In this document: one piece after another, positions 23,332 to 32,176 of the stretch | Numbering within the stretch: position 1 is the first letter of the stretch | Layout: each line of letters begins with the position of its first letter | Assembly (NCBI GenBank): GCA_964462135.1 | Contig: CAYWWK010000019.1 | Location: forward strand, 1-41,526 | Source of the DNA: MGBC163016 sp964462135 | GTDB taxonomy: Bacteria > Actinomycetota > Coriobacteriia > Coriobacteriales > Eggerthellaceae | DNA length: 41,526 bases | Reading direction: 5' to 3' | The notes under the pieces: generated by a model | The model's database searches: none | Told to the model about the DNA's origin: nothing | Seen by the model: only the letters and a program-made list of their open reading frames with translations | Made by a program: the position numbers and the translations under genes

Positions 23332-25119
23332 TCATCGCGAACCCCCCCTGCCTGAATGCTTTCCCGTGCGACGCCGCATCACCTCTTCTCGGTGTTCACG
23401 GATGGCGCGCTTCTCGCTGGGCCTCAAGGGACGCTCGGGCACTTCCTCCTCAACCCCTGAATCACCCTCAGCTTCCGATATCTCAGGATCGGCCACATCG
23501 ATGAGCGGCACGAACGTGGTGCGAGGACGCTCTTCGAAGCCACCCTCTCCCTCTTCACCGCCAATGGCGCTGGCCGTTGCACCGGATGATGAGACAGCTG
23601 TTCTCTTCCCTTGGGAAAGATCATGGCGAATGCGGAAATACTCCCAGATGAGCAGAACGCAGAGAATGGACTCGATGATGAGGTAGCTCAAGATGGCACC
23701 CTCAAGCTGCGTATAGCCAATGAGCAGGATGGGAATGAACAGCGAGAAGAAGAAGGAGATGCAATACAGCACCGTGACATCGCGCTGACGACGCATGATG
23801 GTGATCACCTGGTAGAGGAAGTCGATCAGAGCGGTGATGCCGCCCGTGATCAGCATGAGATACAGCAGGCTGCGATAGGGTTCGAAATCGATGCCATAGA
23901 GGAACCCCATGACAGGGATGCCTATCCAGGCCATCACCGCCCACGCGACACCGGTGATGGCAAGAATGACCAGGATGATGCCGCCCAGGATGAGATCGAA
24001 CTTCAGTCGCTTCTTCGCATCCTGCCACACTCCCGCCATGCGCAGCAGCAGCGGCTTGTAGACCAACTGCGCTGCGATGAGGATCATCTGGGCCGGGAAA
24101 TAGAGTGCGTTGTAGTACAGCTGATTGTCGTAGGGAAGCATGCCTTCCATGACGAGCTTGGGCATGTTCTCGATCACGTTGAACAGGAAGATGGCCAAGA
24201 ACAACGGAGCGCACATTTTGAACAATGAGGTCAGCGACTTCAAGGAGAAGCGCCGCGACTTCGGCGTCTCCAAGAGCGCCAAAGGCCAGGTGATGACGAC
24301 GAATGTGACCAAGGCAGCGATGAACATGGCTGTGCAGGCAGCGACGGAATTGCGGGAAACGGCCAGAACCGCGCAGAAGGCCACGAGCGCCGCCAAGGAA
24401 CGGAAGGTCTGCGAGATGCCCGCCAGATACAGCTTGTCCATCTGCTGCAAACGCCCCTCGTAGACATCGGCCAACGCATCCACGCACCGGTAGGCTATCA
24501 CGGCCATGGAAATGTCGAACATCTCGGTGGCATAACCCCGCATGCTGCAATACAGCCACCCGACAACCACCATGAGCAGGCAGGTTATCCATCGGTTCAC
24601 CTGATAGTCCTTGAACGAATGCTCCTCTGCGATATCTGATATCTGGTAGGTGCGCACCCCGAAGTTCCCCAGGAACATGAGCAGGAGCGCCACCACGAAG
24701 GCCATGGATATCATGCCAGCCTGCTCCACACCCACCAATTGCGTGGAAACCATGGTCACCACGGGAAACACAAGGGCCCATGCGGCAGACCCCGCCGTGT
24801 TGAAGATGAAATCCCGCGTGGTGCGATGCGGCGCGTAGGCCGCTTCGGCAGAGGAGAGCCCCTCTCCCTTCATGGCTCCCACGACGCGGTCGAACCACTG
24901 GTTCGCAAGGCGTGCGATGGGGTTCTGCTTGTGCTCACGAGGCGTCGAACTTACCTTCAGACGTCCGGTGATGCCCGCACGCTCATCACGCGTCTCTGTG
25001 GAAGAGACCCGTCGCCGCTGCCTCGTGGCGCCCCGTCGCGAAGACGGACGCTCTCCCCCCTGTCCCTCTTGTCTGGTTCTGCGATCTTGCTGCATAAGTC
25101 TTTTTCTGCTTCCAGCCAT
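23332..25119 (-). CDS. Flippase-like polytopic membrane protein (Wzx/MATE fold)
   Basis: 595-residue protein. A strongly basic and polar N-terminus of about 85 residues is followed by about twelve membrane helices from roughly residue 105 to 500, resembling polysaccharide or lipid-linked oligosaccharide flippases (MOP superfamily). A cytoplasmic tail of about 90 residues ends in an Arg-rich segment. Family knowledge suggests moving a lipid-linked glycan across the membrane; no glycosyltransferases lie nearby, so the substrate is open. The first ATG has no clear Shine-Dalgarno site and M9 (25095) is an alternative. It diverges from the anchored protein at 25234 across 114 bp. Confidence 0.82.
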   Translation of the reverse strand: MAGSRKRLMQQDRRTRQEGQGGERPSSRRGATRQRRRVSSTETRDERAGITGRLKVSSTPREHKQNPIARLANQWFDRVVGAMKGEGLSSAEAAYAPHRTTRDFIFNTAGSAAWALVFPVVTMVSTQLVGVEQAGMISMAFVVALLLMFLGNFGVRTYQISDIAEEHSFKDYQVNRWITCLLMVVVGWLYCSMRGYATEMFDISMAVIAYRCVDALADVYEGRLQQMDKLYLAGISQTFRSLAALVAFCAVLAVSRNSVAACTAMFIAALVTFVVITWPLALLETPKSRRFSLKSLTSLFKMCAPLFLAIFLFNVIENMPKLVMEGMLPYDNQLYYNALYFPAQMILIAAQLVYKPLLLRMAGVWQDAKKRLKFDLILGGIILVILAITGVAWAVMAWIGIPVMGFLYGIDFEPYRSLLYLMLITGGITALIDFLYQVITIMRRQRDVTVLYCISFFFSLFIPILLIGYTQLEGAILSYLIIESILCVLLIWEYFRIRHDLSQGKRTAVSSSGATASAIGGEEGEGGFEERPRTTFVPLIDVADPEISEAEGDSGVEEEVPERPLRPSEKRAIREHREEVMRRRTGKHSGRGGSR

Positions 25120-25121
25120 GG

Positions 25122-25137
25122 ATAATCGAGTGATTAT
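25122..25137. promoter_or_regulatory. Dyad between the divergent flippase and surface-protein genes
   Basis: ATAATC-GAGT-GATTAT is a perfect 6-bp-arm inverted repeat next to two overlapping TATAGT hexamers (25148-25158). It is placed to act on either gene, but no convincing -35 element is seen for either direction. Confidence 0.4.
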
Positions 25138-25233
25138 TTTGTCTGTTTATAGTATAGTTTTTCTTGCGCTGAACACCGCGTATACATACACGCGCCTACA
25201 ACCTGAAACGCGCGGTGGAAAGGATGCATTTAC

Positions 25234-26505
25234 GTGAGCGAAAGCCCATCGCTTTCAAAAGCTGCTTCGCAGGGCAACGATAGCCCAGCTGATTCGGCAA
25301 GGCCAACAGGCCAATCCGGCACAGCTGCCAGTCATCGTTCCCAGCCTGATATAGTACCTGTTCCCCTGATCGCGCCACGTGCGTCGAATGCTTTTGGTGC
25401 CCAAAGCCCAATGCCAGAAAACGCCCCGCAGCCGAAGAAATCCGGCTCTCGCATGCTCATAATCGCCATAATCCTCTGCGTTATCGCCCTGGCTGCTTTG
25501 GCGGTGATCCTGGTTTTCGTGGTGATCAAGCCCTTCGACACGGCAAATGCGCCTCAAGCACCTCAGATATCCGAAGTGGAGCAGGCATTCAACAGCACCG
25601 AGATCGATCCGCCGTCGCTTTCTGGATATATGTACATCAAGACAGATGACCTCTCGAATCCCAAGATCTCCCAATACAGCGTAGGCTCCGTCACTGAGGA
25701 TCCTTCGGCGAAAGGATCCTTCACGTGCGAAGGACGGGCAGAGGCGGAATTCGAGAACGACTACATCAAAGCCGTTGTTCCCCTCACCGTCAAGATGACC
25801 CAGGCTGCCGATGCCACCTCATGGGTTGCGGGTGGCGTTGAGAAGGGCAAGGCGAACGTGACCCCTACGGGGCCGGCTGACCTTGATGCCATCCAGGCGA
25901 ACCTCCAGAACATCCTCAAGTCATACAACCAAGACCTTGCGAATCAGTTCGTTGGCTGCGAAGTGCGACCGGAAGCCAGTCTCAATGCCCAAGGAGGCAC
26001 GATCGTCTTCAATCTCTCCAAGACTGAAGGGGACCAGACGAGAACCTGCGCCGTGAATGCCGATGTGACCTGGGGTGACTCGGGATGGAACGTCAAGGTT
26101 ACAAGCGTTTCGGGGCTTGAAGAGCCCACGGAAACTCCCGCTGAGAATCAGGAACCTGCCACTGAGCCAACTCCAGATGACTCCGCATCCAACCCCCCTT
26201 CCGGTTCCTCCTCCGGCAATTCAGGCTCTTCGGAGCTTCGTCCCACCATGCTTCTGGAATGCTGGTCGGGGGACTTGGTACGCGTTCCCGGTACCATCCA
26301 GATCGAGCAGAATGGCGCTGTGCTCTTGCGCACCGATGATGTCATCCTCGTCAGGTTCAACAACCGCGACTACATCACCACCTATTTCGAGATCACCGGT
26401 TCAGGCACCTGGCAGAATGGCCAGCACATCATCTTGGACGGTGCCATCTCCGCCACTGGTTCGAATCCAATCGCGCCTTTGGTCATCAACACCAACTACA
26501 GCTAG
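25234..26505 (+). CDS. Membrane-anchored surface protein of unknown function
   Basis: 423-residue single-pass protein. A polar cytoplasmic segment of about 73 residues, rich in Ser, Ala and Pro, precedes one helix at 74-98. The outside part has a beta-rich domain (about 105-295) with two cysteines near 241 and 272 that could pair, a Pro/Thr/Ser/Glu-rich linker (296-335), and a C-terminal strand-rich domain of about 88 residues (LLECWSGDLVRVPGTIQIEQ and following). The start is GTG with GGAAAGGA nine bases upstream. No catalytic motif is evident. It precedes the methionine aminopeptidase gene by 63 bp on the same strand. Confidence 0.8.
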   Translation: MSESPSLSKAASQGNDSPADSARPTGQSGTAASHRSQPDIVPVPLIAPRASNAFGAQSPMPENAPQPKKSGSRMLIIAIILCVIALAALAVILVFVVIKPFDTANAPQAPQISEVEQAFNSTEIDPPSLSGYMYIKTDDLSNPKISQYSVGSVTEDPSAKGSFTCEGRAEAEFENDYIKAVVPLTVKMTQAADATSWVAGGVEKGKANVTPTGPADLDAIQANLQNILKSYNQDLANQFVGCEVRPEASLNAQGGTIVFNLSKTEGDQTRTCAVNADVTWGDSGWNVKVTSVSGLEEPTETPAENQEPATEPTPDDSASNPPSGSSSGNSGSSELRPTMLLECWSGDLVRVPGTIQIEQNGAVLLRTDDVILVRFNNRDYITTYFEITGSGTWQNGQHIILDGAISATGSNPIAPLVINTNYS

Positions 26506-26568
26506 AATACTCAGCGCGAATCTGACATCGAATACGAGAATCAAGACCGGGAGAGGGCGTAACCAGCC

Positions 26569-27453
26569 ATGTACGATGGGAATACCGAATTGGGCCGCAA
26601 CGATGAGTGCTGGTGCGGCAGTGGCAAGAAGTATAAGAAGTGCCATCTTGAGTTCGATGAGCAGCTTCAGCATCTTGCCGAGTCTGGTGAGGACGTTCCC
26701 CCACGCCATCTGCTCAAGACCCCTGCCCAGATCGAGCAGATCAAGAAGAGTGCTCAGGTGAACGTCGGCGTCCTCGATTTCGTCTCCGAGCGCATCAAGG
26801 AGGGGGTCACCACCGAGCAGATCGATCAATGGGTCTATGACTACACCACCGAACACGGTGCCATTCCAGCCCCTCTCAACTATGAGGGGTACCCGAAAAG
26901 CGTGTGCACTTCGATCAATGATGTGGTCTGCCATGGCATCCCCGACGCACACGAGGTGCTCCAAAGCGGAGATATCGTGAACGTCGACTGCTCAACCATC
27001 CTGAATGGATACTACTCAGACTCGTCCCGCATGTTCTGCATCGGAGAAGTGGCACCGGAATTACGCAAGCTCGTCGAAGTGACGAAGCGCAGCGTTGAGC
27101 TTGGCCTTGAACAGGTGAAGCCGTGGGGGCATCTGGGAGACATTGGAGCCGTCATCAACAGCTTTGCGAAAGAGAACGGCTTCTCGGTCGTGCGCGAGTT
27201 CGGGGGCCATGGCATCGGCCTTGAATTCCACGAGGATCCCTTCGTCAGCTTCGTCACGCGCCCCAAAACCGGCTGGGTTCTGGTACCCGGCCTCATGTTC
27301 ACCATTGAACCCATGATCAACCTGGGCAAGCATCGCATTGACATGTCTGACCCGAATGGCTGGACCGTCCGCACCAAGGATGGATTGCCAACGGCCCAAT
27401 GGGAAGTACAGGTGGTGGTGACTGAAGACGGCTACGAGCTGATCAGCTGGTAG
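26569..27453 (+). CDS. map: Methionine aminopeptidase type I with N-terminal SEC-C zinc motif
   Basis: 294-residue cytosolic enzyme that removes the initiator methionine from new proteins. The five metal ligands are visible: D140 (NVDCST), D151 (YYSDSS), H214 (GGHGIG), E247 (IEPMI) and E279 (QWEVQVV). The extra N-terminal motif CWCGSGKKYKKCH (C14, C16, C25, H26) is the SEC-C type zinc site known from SecA, which may guide the enzyme to the ribosome; such fusions occur in several Gram-positive anaerobes. Standard maps often sit next to adk and secY; here it stands apart, so a second housekeeping copy elsewhere in the genome is likely. Confidence 0.95.
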   Translation: MYDGNTELGRNDECWCGSGKKYKKCHLEFDEQLQHLAESGEDVPPRHLLKTPAQIEQIKKSAQVNVGVLDFVSERIKEGVTTEQIDQWVYDYTTEHGAIPAPLNYEGYPKSVCTSINDVVCHGIPDAHEVLQSGDIVNVDCSTILNGYYSDSSRMFCIGEVAPELRKLVEVTKRSVELGLEQVKPWGHLGDIGAVINSFAKENGFSVVREFGGHGIGLEFHEDPFVSFVTRPKTGWVLVPGLMFTIEPMINLGKHRIDMSDPNGWTVRTKDGLPTAQWEVQVVVTEDGYELISW

Positions 27454-27491
27454 CTTGACAGCAGCGGCGCCCGTTTCCCCACCACTGCTTC

Positions 27492-28427
27492 CTAATCGCG
27501 TTCGTTCGGTCCCCTCACGGTGACTTCCTGATCCTTGACGGCCACCCTGGAATGGGGAGGCACGCTGAAGGTCACGAAGGTGGAACCGGCAATGACCGAT
27601 CCTTCCCCGATGACCGTCTCTCCTCCCAGAACGGATGCGTTCGAATAGATGGTCACGTTGTCTTCGATGGTGGGATGCCTCTTGACTCCTGAAAGCCGCT
27701 GGCCCCCTCGCGTGGACAGCGCGCCCAGGGTGACCCCTTGGTATATCTTCACATGATTACCGATCTTGGTGGTCTCTCCGATCACCACACCCGTCGCGTG
27801 GTCGATGCAGAAGTATTCGCCTATCTCCGCCCCGGCTCCGATGTCAACTCCCGTGCCAGAATGGGCAAGCTCCGTCATGATGCGCGGAATGATGGGCACG
27901 TTCAGGCGATAGAGCACGTTCGCCAATCGATAGACGTAGATGGCATAGAGCCCCGGATACGAGAAGATGACGTCTTCTTTGGACTGCGCTGCAGGATCGC
28001 CGTCGTAGATGGCCTGCACATCGGTCAAGAGCTTTCGCTGCACCGTGGGCAGCTCATCGAAGAACGTGGTGCAGATGTCCGCCGCCTGCTGGGTGATGTG
28101 ATCAGGAGCGCACTCCCCCGCAAGGCCAAGGTCACGCGACCCTTCCGCCGTGGCATCGGCATAGGCCAAGGCGAGGATGATCTGCTCGCGCAAGGCGCGC
28201 TCGACTTGAATGAGGAGCTCACCGATGAAATAGGTGGGGCTGGTATTGACCGAAAGCATCTCTTCACCGAAGTATCCGGGGAAGATGATGCGGCGCGTTT
28301 TCTTCAGCACATCCTTGATGACGGACCTGCTGGGAAAGCGCAGACCCGGTTTCGTGAAGAAGATCTCATCTGCCTCATAGTTCTTCTCTATCGCTTTGAC
28401 GATACGCTCCAGATTGTCACCGAACAT
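27492..28427 (-). CDS. cysE: Serine O-acetyltransferase
   Basis: 311-residue enzyme making O-acetylserine from serine and acetyl-CoA, the first step of cysteine synthesis. The C-terminal left-handed beta helix is clear from hexapeptide repeats between the HSGTGVDIGAGAEIG segment and TKIGNHVKIYQGVTLGAL, with the catalytic His/Asp region in HSGTGVDIG and DHATGVVIGE. It is longer than E. coli CysE and has the extended helical N-terminus of the EpsC/SatE type. GGAAGGG lies upstream of the ATG. It follows nfo by 19 bp on the same strand and converges with map. No T-box or other cysteine-linked leader is visible. Confidence 0.92.
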   Translation of the reverse strand: MFGDNLERIVKAIEKNYEADEIFFTKPGLRFPSRSVIKDVLKKTRRIIFPGYFGEEMLSVNTSPTYFIGELLIQVERALREQIILALAYADATAEGSRDLGLAGECAPDHITQQAADICTTFFDELPTVQRKLLTDVQAIYDGDPAAQSKEDVIFSYPGLYAIYVYRLANVLYRLNVPIIPRIMTELAHSGTGVDIGAGAEIGEYFCIDHATGVVIGETTKIGNHVKIYQGVTLGALSTRGGQRLSGVKRHPTIEDNVTIYSNASVLGGETVIGEGSVIAGSTFVTFSVPPHSRVAVKDQEVTVRGPNERD

Positions 28428-28446
28428 GATTCTGGTTCCCTTCCAT

Positions 28447-29292
28447 TCACTCTGCCATGGCCGCGCGCGCAGCCTTGATGGATGCTATCTCTTCGCCGTA
28501 TTCAGCCACCTTCTCATGAGGCGTCTCCAAGAAGAAGGGCAGATGGCGCAGGGCGGGATGAGCGGTAAGGCCAGCTATCGCCTCAAGCCCGATGAAGCCT
28601 TGGCCGATGGCCTCATGGCGATCCTTGTGGGACGCAAGCGGGTTCTTCGAATCATTGACATGGATGGCCTTCAAGCGGTCAAGGCCGATGATCCGGTCAA
28701 ATTGATCAAGCACGCCGTCCAAGTCATTGACGATATCATAGCCACCGTCCCAGACATGACAGGTGTCCAGGCACACACCCACCTTGTCAGACAGTTGGAT
28801 GCGACTGATGATGGCGGCCAGTTCCTCAAAGCTCCGTCCCACCTCTGTGCCCTTTCCCGCCATCGTCTCAAGCAGAAGCGTGGTGGAATGCTCTGGCCTG
28901 AGCACCTGATTGATGGCATCCGCGATCTTCTCCACCGCCACGTCAGCACCTTGACCCACATGGGCACCTGGATGCATGTTGTAGAGCTGACCGGGCGTGT
29001 TCTCCATGCGTTCCAGATCATCAGCCAAAACCGTGAGGGCAAATTCGCGCGTTTCGGGCTTCGCCGCCGCCGGATTCAAGGTATAGGGCGCATGGGCCAG
29101 GATGCGCGTGATGCCCGCTTCCTTCGCCTTCTGCTGGAAGGCGGCAATATCAGCAGGGTCTATATCCTTCGCCTTGCCGCCACGGGGATTGCGCGTGAAG
29201 AACTGGAAGGTGTTGGCTCCAATGGATGCCGCCTCATCAACCATATGGGCATAGCCTTTGGAAGATGAGAGATGACATCCTATGGTGAGCAC
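28447..29292 (-). CDS. nfo: Deoxyribonuclease IV (AP endonuclease, Nfo family)
   Basis: 281-residue zinc-dependent endonuclease IV, which cuts at abasic sites in base excision repair. The family landmarks are present: GANTFQFFTRNPRGGKAK near residues 24-40, HAPYTLNPA, the metal-binding LLLETMAGKGTEVG, CLDTCHVWDGGYD and HVNDSKNPLASHKDRHEAIG. Length is typical. The start is GTG, with a weak AGG site ahead. It lies directly before cysE in the same direction, 19 bp apart, and about 90 bp after the AarF-like gene. Confidence 0.95.
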   Translation of the reverse strand: MLTIGCHLSSSKGYAHMVDEAASIGANTFQFFTRNPRGGKAKDIDPADIAAFQQKAKEAGITRILAHAPYTLNPAAAKPETREFALTVLADDLERMENTPGQLYNMHPGAHVGQGADVAVEKIADAINQVLRPEHSTTLLLETMAGKGTEVGRSFEELAAIISRIQLSDKVGVCLDTCHVWDGGYDIVNDLDGVLDQFDRIIGLDRLKAIHVNDSKNPLASHKDRHEAIGQGFIGLEAIAGLTAHPALRHLPFFLETPHEKVAEYGEEIASIKAARAAMAE

Positions 29293-29383
29293 GCAGACCT
29301 GCCTTTGGTTGAAGGATTCACAGTCTGCCCATGGTAGCAGGTTTTCGGAACGAATAGGAATGCACTCTCGATGTGGCCAGCAT

Positions 29384-31036
29384 TCAATCCAACGTCTGGT
29401 TGTTCTTCATCCTATGGCGACTGCGGAAGGTCTGGACGATCACGTAGACACCCAGGATGAAGGCTCCCAGATAGCCCAACACCCCCAAGACGGGCACTTC
29501 CAAGAATTTAGGTTCCATGTTCGTGGTGCAGAGAATGGATGACCCCAGGAAAAGCCCCATCGAGATGAGCGCCAGCGAGATGCGCCCCACCGATGCGTAG
29601 ATGGTGGCCAGCACATTCGTGGAAACCTCGACATTGCCCTTGAGCGCCAGCTCTCCCCTATCCAGCATCTCGATGGTGTTGAGCAGCTGGCGGGGAAGCT
29701 TCGTCATGGCCTCAGCAGATTCCGCCGTGGAGGTCAGCAGTTCGATGGCACGCTTCTCCACATGATGCGGATTCAGGGATTGGGCAATCACGTGCTCAGA
29801 GACGACGTCGAGCACGTTCAGACTGGGAGCCATCTCCTCGATGACGCCTTCCAGGGTGACGACGCCTCGCACGAGCATGGTGACCGCGGGCGCCATGATG
29901 AGGTTCTGTACCCGGAGCACTTCTACCATCTCACCCATGACATCCCCGATGTTGAGGTTCGAAAGCTCCGCTGAACCATATTTGCCCAGCAGTACGGAAA
30001 GCTCCTGCAGAAGGGCACCGAAGTCAACCGGCCCGTTCTTCTTCGAAAGACCCACGACGGATTCCATGAGAAGGTACGGATCGTTAGCTGTGACGGACCG
30101 GAACATGCGACCCACCAACTGGCGTTGGCTTGGACTCAACTGACCCGTCATCCCCAGATCTATCCAGATGATCTCCTTGCCCTTGATGATGATGTTGCCT
30201 GGGTGGGGGTCAGCATGGAAGAAGCCATCATCAAGCACTTGGGAGATATAGCTTTGGGTGATGCGGAAGGCCAGCTTGTTCAGGTCATCGCCCTCAGCGC
30301 GCAACGCGTCCATATCGTCAACGCGCACCCCTTCGATATACTGCATGACCAGAACCGATTCATTGGACACGGCGGGATAGGGAATGGGCGAGCTGACACC
30401 TTCCTGACCAGCTATCTCCGCCCGAAAGCGGATCAGGTTGTCAAGCTCAACATTGAAGTCAAGTTCGTTCTTCGTCGTGCGCTCCAGCTCATCCAAGAGG
30501 TTCTCGAAATTGAGCAGCAGCGTCCGATGCTCGGTCGTCACGAACTCAGCGGTTGCCAGAAGCCGCCGCATCAAGGCGATGTCCTCAGACATCTCAGTCA
30601 CGATGCCGGGACGACGGACCTTCACCGCCACCACTGACCCATCCATAAGAACCGCTCGATGCACCTGAGCGATGGAAGCTGACCCTAAAGGATGGGGGTC
30701 CAGCGACAGGAACGTCTCCTGCCAAGGATGCCCATAGGCTGCATCGATGCATTGCAGCACCTGGAAGAATGGCATGGGGGTGACATCAGCATGGAGTTTC
30801 TCGAAAGCCTCGCAATACGCCTTGGGCAAGATATCAGAGCGGGTGGAAGCCATCTGACCGATCTTCACATAAGTGGGTCCCAGCGCCTCGAGAACTTCAA
30901 CGGCCTTCTCCGGCGTCAAGCCAGACGTCACTTGGTATTTGCGCAGCACGGAGATGATCTGACGCATGCGGCGCCCCGAGGTCTTGTCGGCCACAGACAG
31001 GCGTGCGATCTTGAAGAACTCTTGCAGCGTTGCCAA
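29384..31036 (-). CDS. ABC1/AarF/UbiB family kinase-like protein
   Basis: 550-residue atypical kinase-like protein. The family signature KIGQ (58-61), the Ala-rich loop GSASIAQVHRA, lysine K139 in VAVKVRRPG, catalytic FHADPHPGN and metal-binding IDLGMTG are all seen. Two hydrophobic helices at the C-terminus anchor it in the membrane. In other bacteria UbiB helps isoprenoid quinone synthesis or lipid handling; here menaquinone-related work is plausible for an organism with a quinol-linked molybdoenzyme, but this is inference. The start is TTG, chosen because AAGGAGG sits five bases upstream and no ATG precedes the conserved N-terminus. Confidence 0.92.
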   Translation of the reverse strand: MATLQEFFKIARLSVADKTSGRRMRQIISVLRKYQVTSGLTPEKAVEVLEALGPTYVKIGQMASTRSDILPKAYCEAFEKLHADVTPMPFFQVLQCIDAAYGHPWQETFLSLDPHPLGSASIAQVHRAVLMDGSVVAVKVRRPGIVTEMSEDIALMRRLLATAEFVTTEHRTLLLNFENLLDELERTTKNELDFNVELDNLIRFRAEIAGQEGVSSPIPYPAVSNESVLVMQYIEGVRVDDMDALRAEGDDLNKLAFRITQSYISQVLDDGFFHADPHPGNIIIKGKEIIWIDLGMTGQLSPSQRQLVGRMFRSVTANDPYLLMESVVGLSKKNGPVDFGALLQELSVLLGKYGSAELSNLNIGDVMGEMVEVLRVQNLIMAPAVTMLVRGVVTLEGVIEEMAPSLNVLDVVSEHVIAQSLNPHHVEKRAIELLTSTAESAEAMTKLPRQLLNTIEMLDRGELALKGNVEVSTNVLATIYASVGRISLALISMGLFLGSSILCTTNMEPKFLEVPVLGVLGYLGAFILGVYVIVQTFRSRHRMKNNQTLD

Positions 31037-31263
31037 AATCCCCTCCTTGCCATCACGGGCATGCGCCTATCTTCGCCGAAAACACCGATGCCCAACCTGT
31101 TGTCAGCGAAGTTGTCAGGAAAATGATTCAAACGCCGCAGAAGCATTCCTCGGAAGACGAATGGGGCGATGTCGGATCTGCATGAGATAGAATCGCATCC
31201 TTCGAAGCATCTCGTCATCCTCAGGACCTTCGCCCAAGGATGCATAAGCAGAAAGGTTGCTCC

Positions 31264-32136
31264 ATGACACACAGCGACGGATCAGATGCATGCACACATC
31301 CCGCCTTCGATGAATTCGTAGCTACCATCGGCCGCCTGCGTGCTCCTGATGGCTGCCCCTGGGATAGGGAGCAAACCCACCTTTCCATTGCGCCCAACAT
31401 GATAGAAGAGGCCTATGAGGCGGTGGATGCCATTGAAGCCCACGATGTGGATCATCTGCGCGAGGAACTGGGCGATGTGCTTCTGCAGGTGGTACTCCAA
31501 AGCCAGATAGCCCAGGATGACCATGAGTTCACCATCGATGACGTCTGCCGCGACATCAATGCGAAGACGATACGGCGCCATCCGCATGTCTTCGGTGACG
31601 CTGCCGCGGGCAGCGCGAATGAGGTCATCACCCTCTGGGACAAGATCAAGCTTGAGGAGAAGGAGGGCCACGGGCCAGCTGCGGGGCCGGAACGCCTCTT
31701 GGAAGGCGTTCCCACCGGGCTTCCTGCTCTGACCCAGGCGCAGAAGATATCCCGCAAGGCAGCTGCGTGTGGATTCGAATGGGAAACCCTCGAGGGTGTC
31801 TGGCAGAAGGTCTCCGAAGAGATCGAGGAACTTGATGCAGCCTATCAAAACGCCCCGAAGGATGATGCAGGCAAGGTGCTCCATGACGCTCCCCAAGCGA
31901 GCGCGGTGGAGATGGAACTGGGAGATGTGCTGTTCAGCCTGGTGAATGTGGCCCGGAAGATGGGCATCAACGCCGAGAATGCCCTGCGTGCCACCTGCCG
32001 CAAGTTTCGCACGAGGTGGGCAGCCATGGAGGATGCCGCCTTCGCTGCTGATGCAGAGCTTTCCAGCATGGACATCCAGGAGCTGGAAGCGCTCTGGCAG
32101 GAGACGAAGGCGGGTCACGCTGGGGATGAGGCCTGA
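31264..32136 (+). CDS. mazG: Nucleoside triphosphate pyrophosphohydrolase MazG
   Basis: 290-residue cytosolic enzyme that hydrolyses (d)NTPs to monophosphates and pyrophosphate, clearing unusual nucleotides. Two MazG domains are present: the first with CPWDREQTH, then IEEAYEAVDAI and LREELGDVLLQVV; the second with the EEIEELDAAY and MELGDVLFSLVNVARK segments. The ATG at 31264 is preferred to an upstream in-frame ATG at 31240 because GAAAGG is seven bases ahead of it. It converges with the NrfD-like gene and diverges from the AarF-like gene; the 228 bp between aarF and mazG holds nothing I can name. Confidence 0.94.
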   Translation: MTHSDGSDACTHPAFDEFVATIGRLRAPDGCPWDREQTHLSIAPNMIEEAYEAVDAIEAHDVDHLREELGDVLLQVVLQSQIAQDDHEFTIDDVCRDINAKTIRRHPHVFGDAAAGSANEVITLWDKIKLEEKEGHGPAAGPERLLEGVPTGLPALTQAQKISRKAAACGFEWETLEGVWQKVSEEIEELDAAYQNAPKDDAGKVLHDAPQASAVEMELGDVLFSLVNVARKMGINAENALRATCRKFRTRWAAMEDAAFAADAELSSMDIQELEALWQETKAGHAGDEA

Positions 32137-32176
32137 TTCCTTCGCAGGAGACAAGCTTTTCATCCCCCTTTTTCGC

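Noticed and set aside
27454..27491. Terminator between the convergent map and cysE genes
   Set aside because: No stable stem with a T-tract is visible in the 38 bp.
28428..28446. Cysteine-responsive leader before cysE
   Set aside because: Only 19 bp separate it from nfo and nothing resembling a T-box or riboswitch is present.
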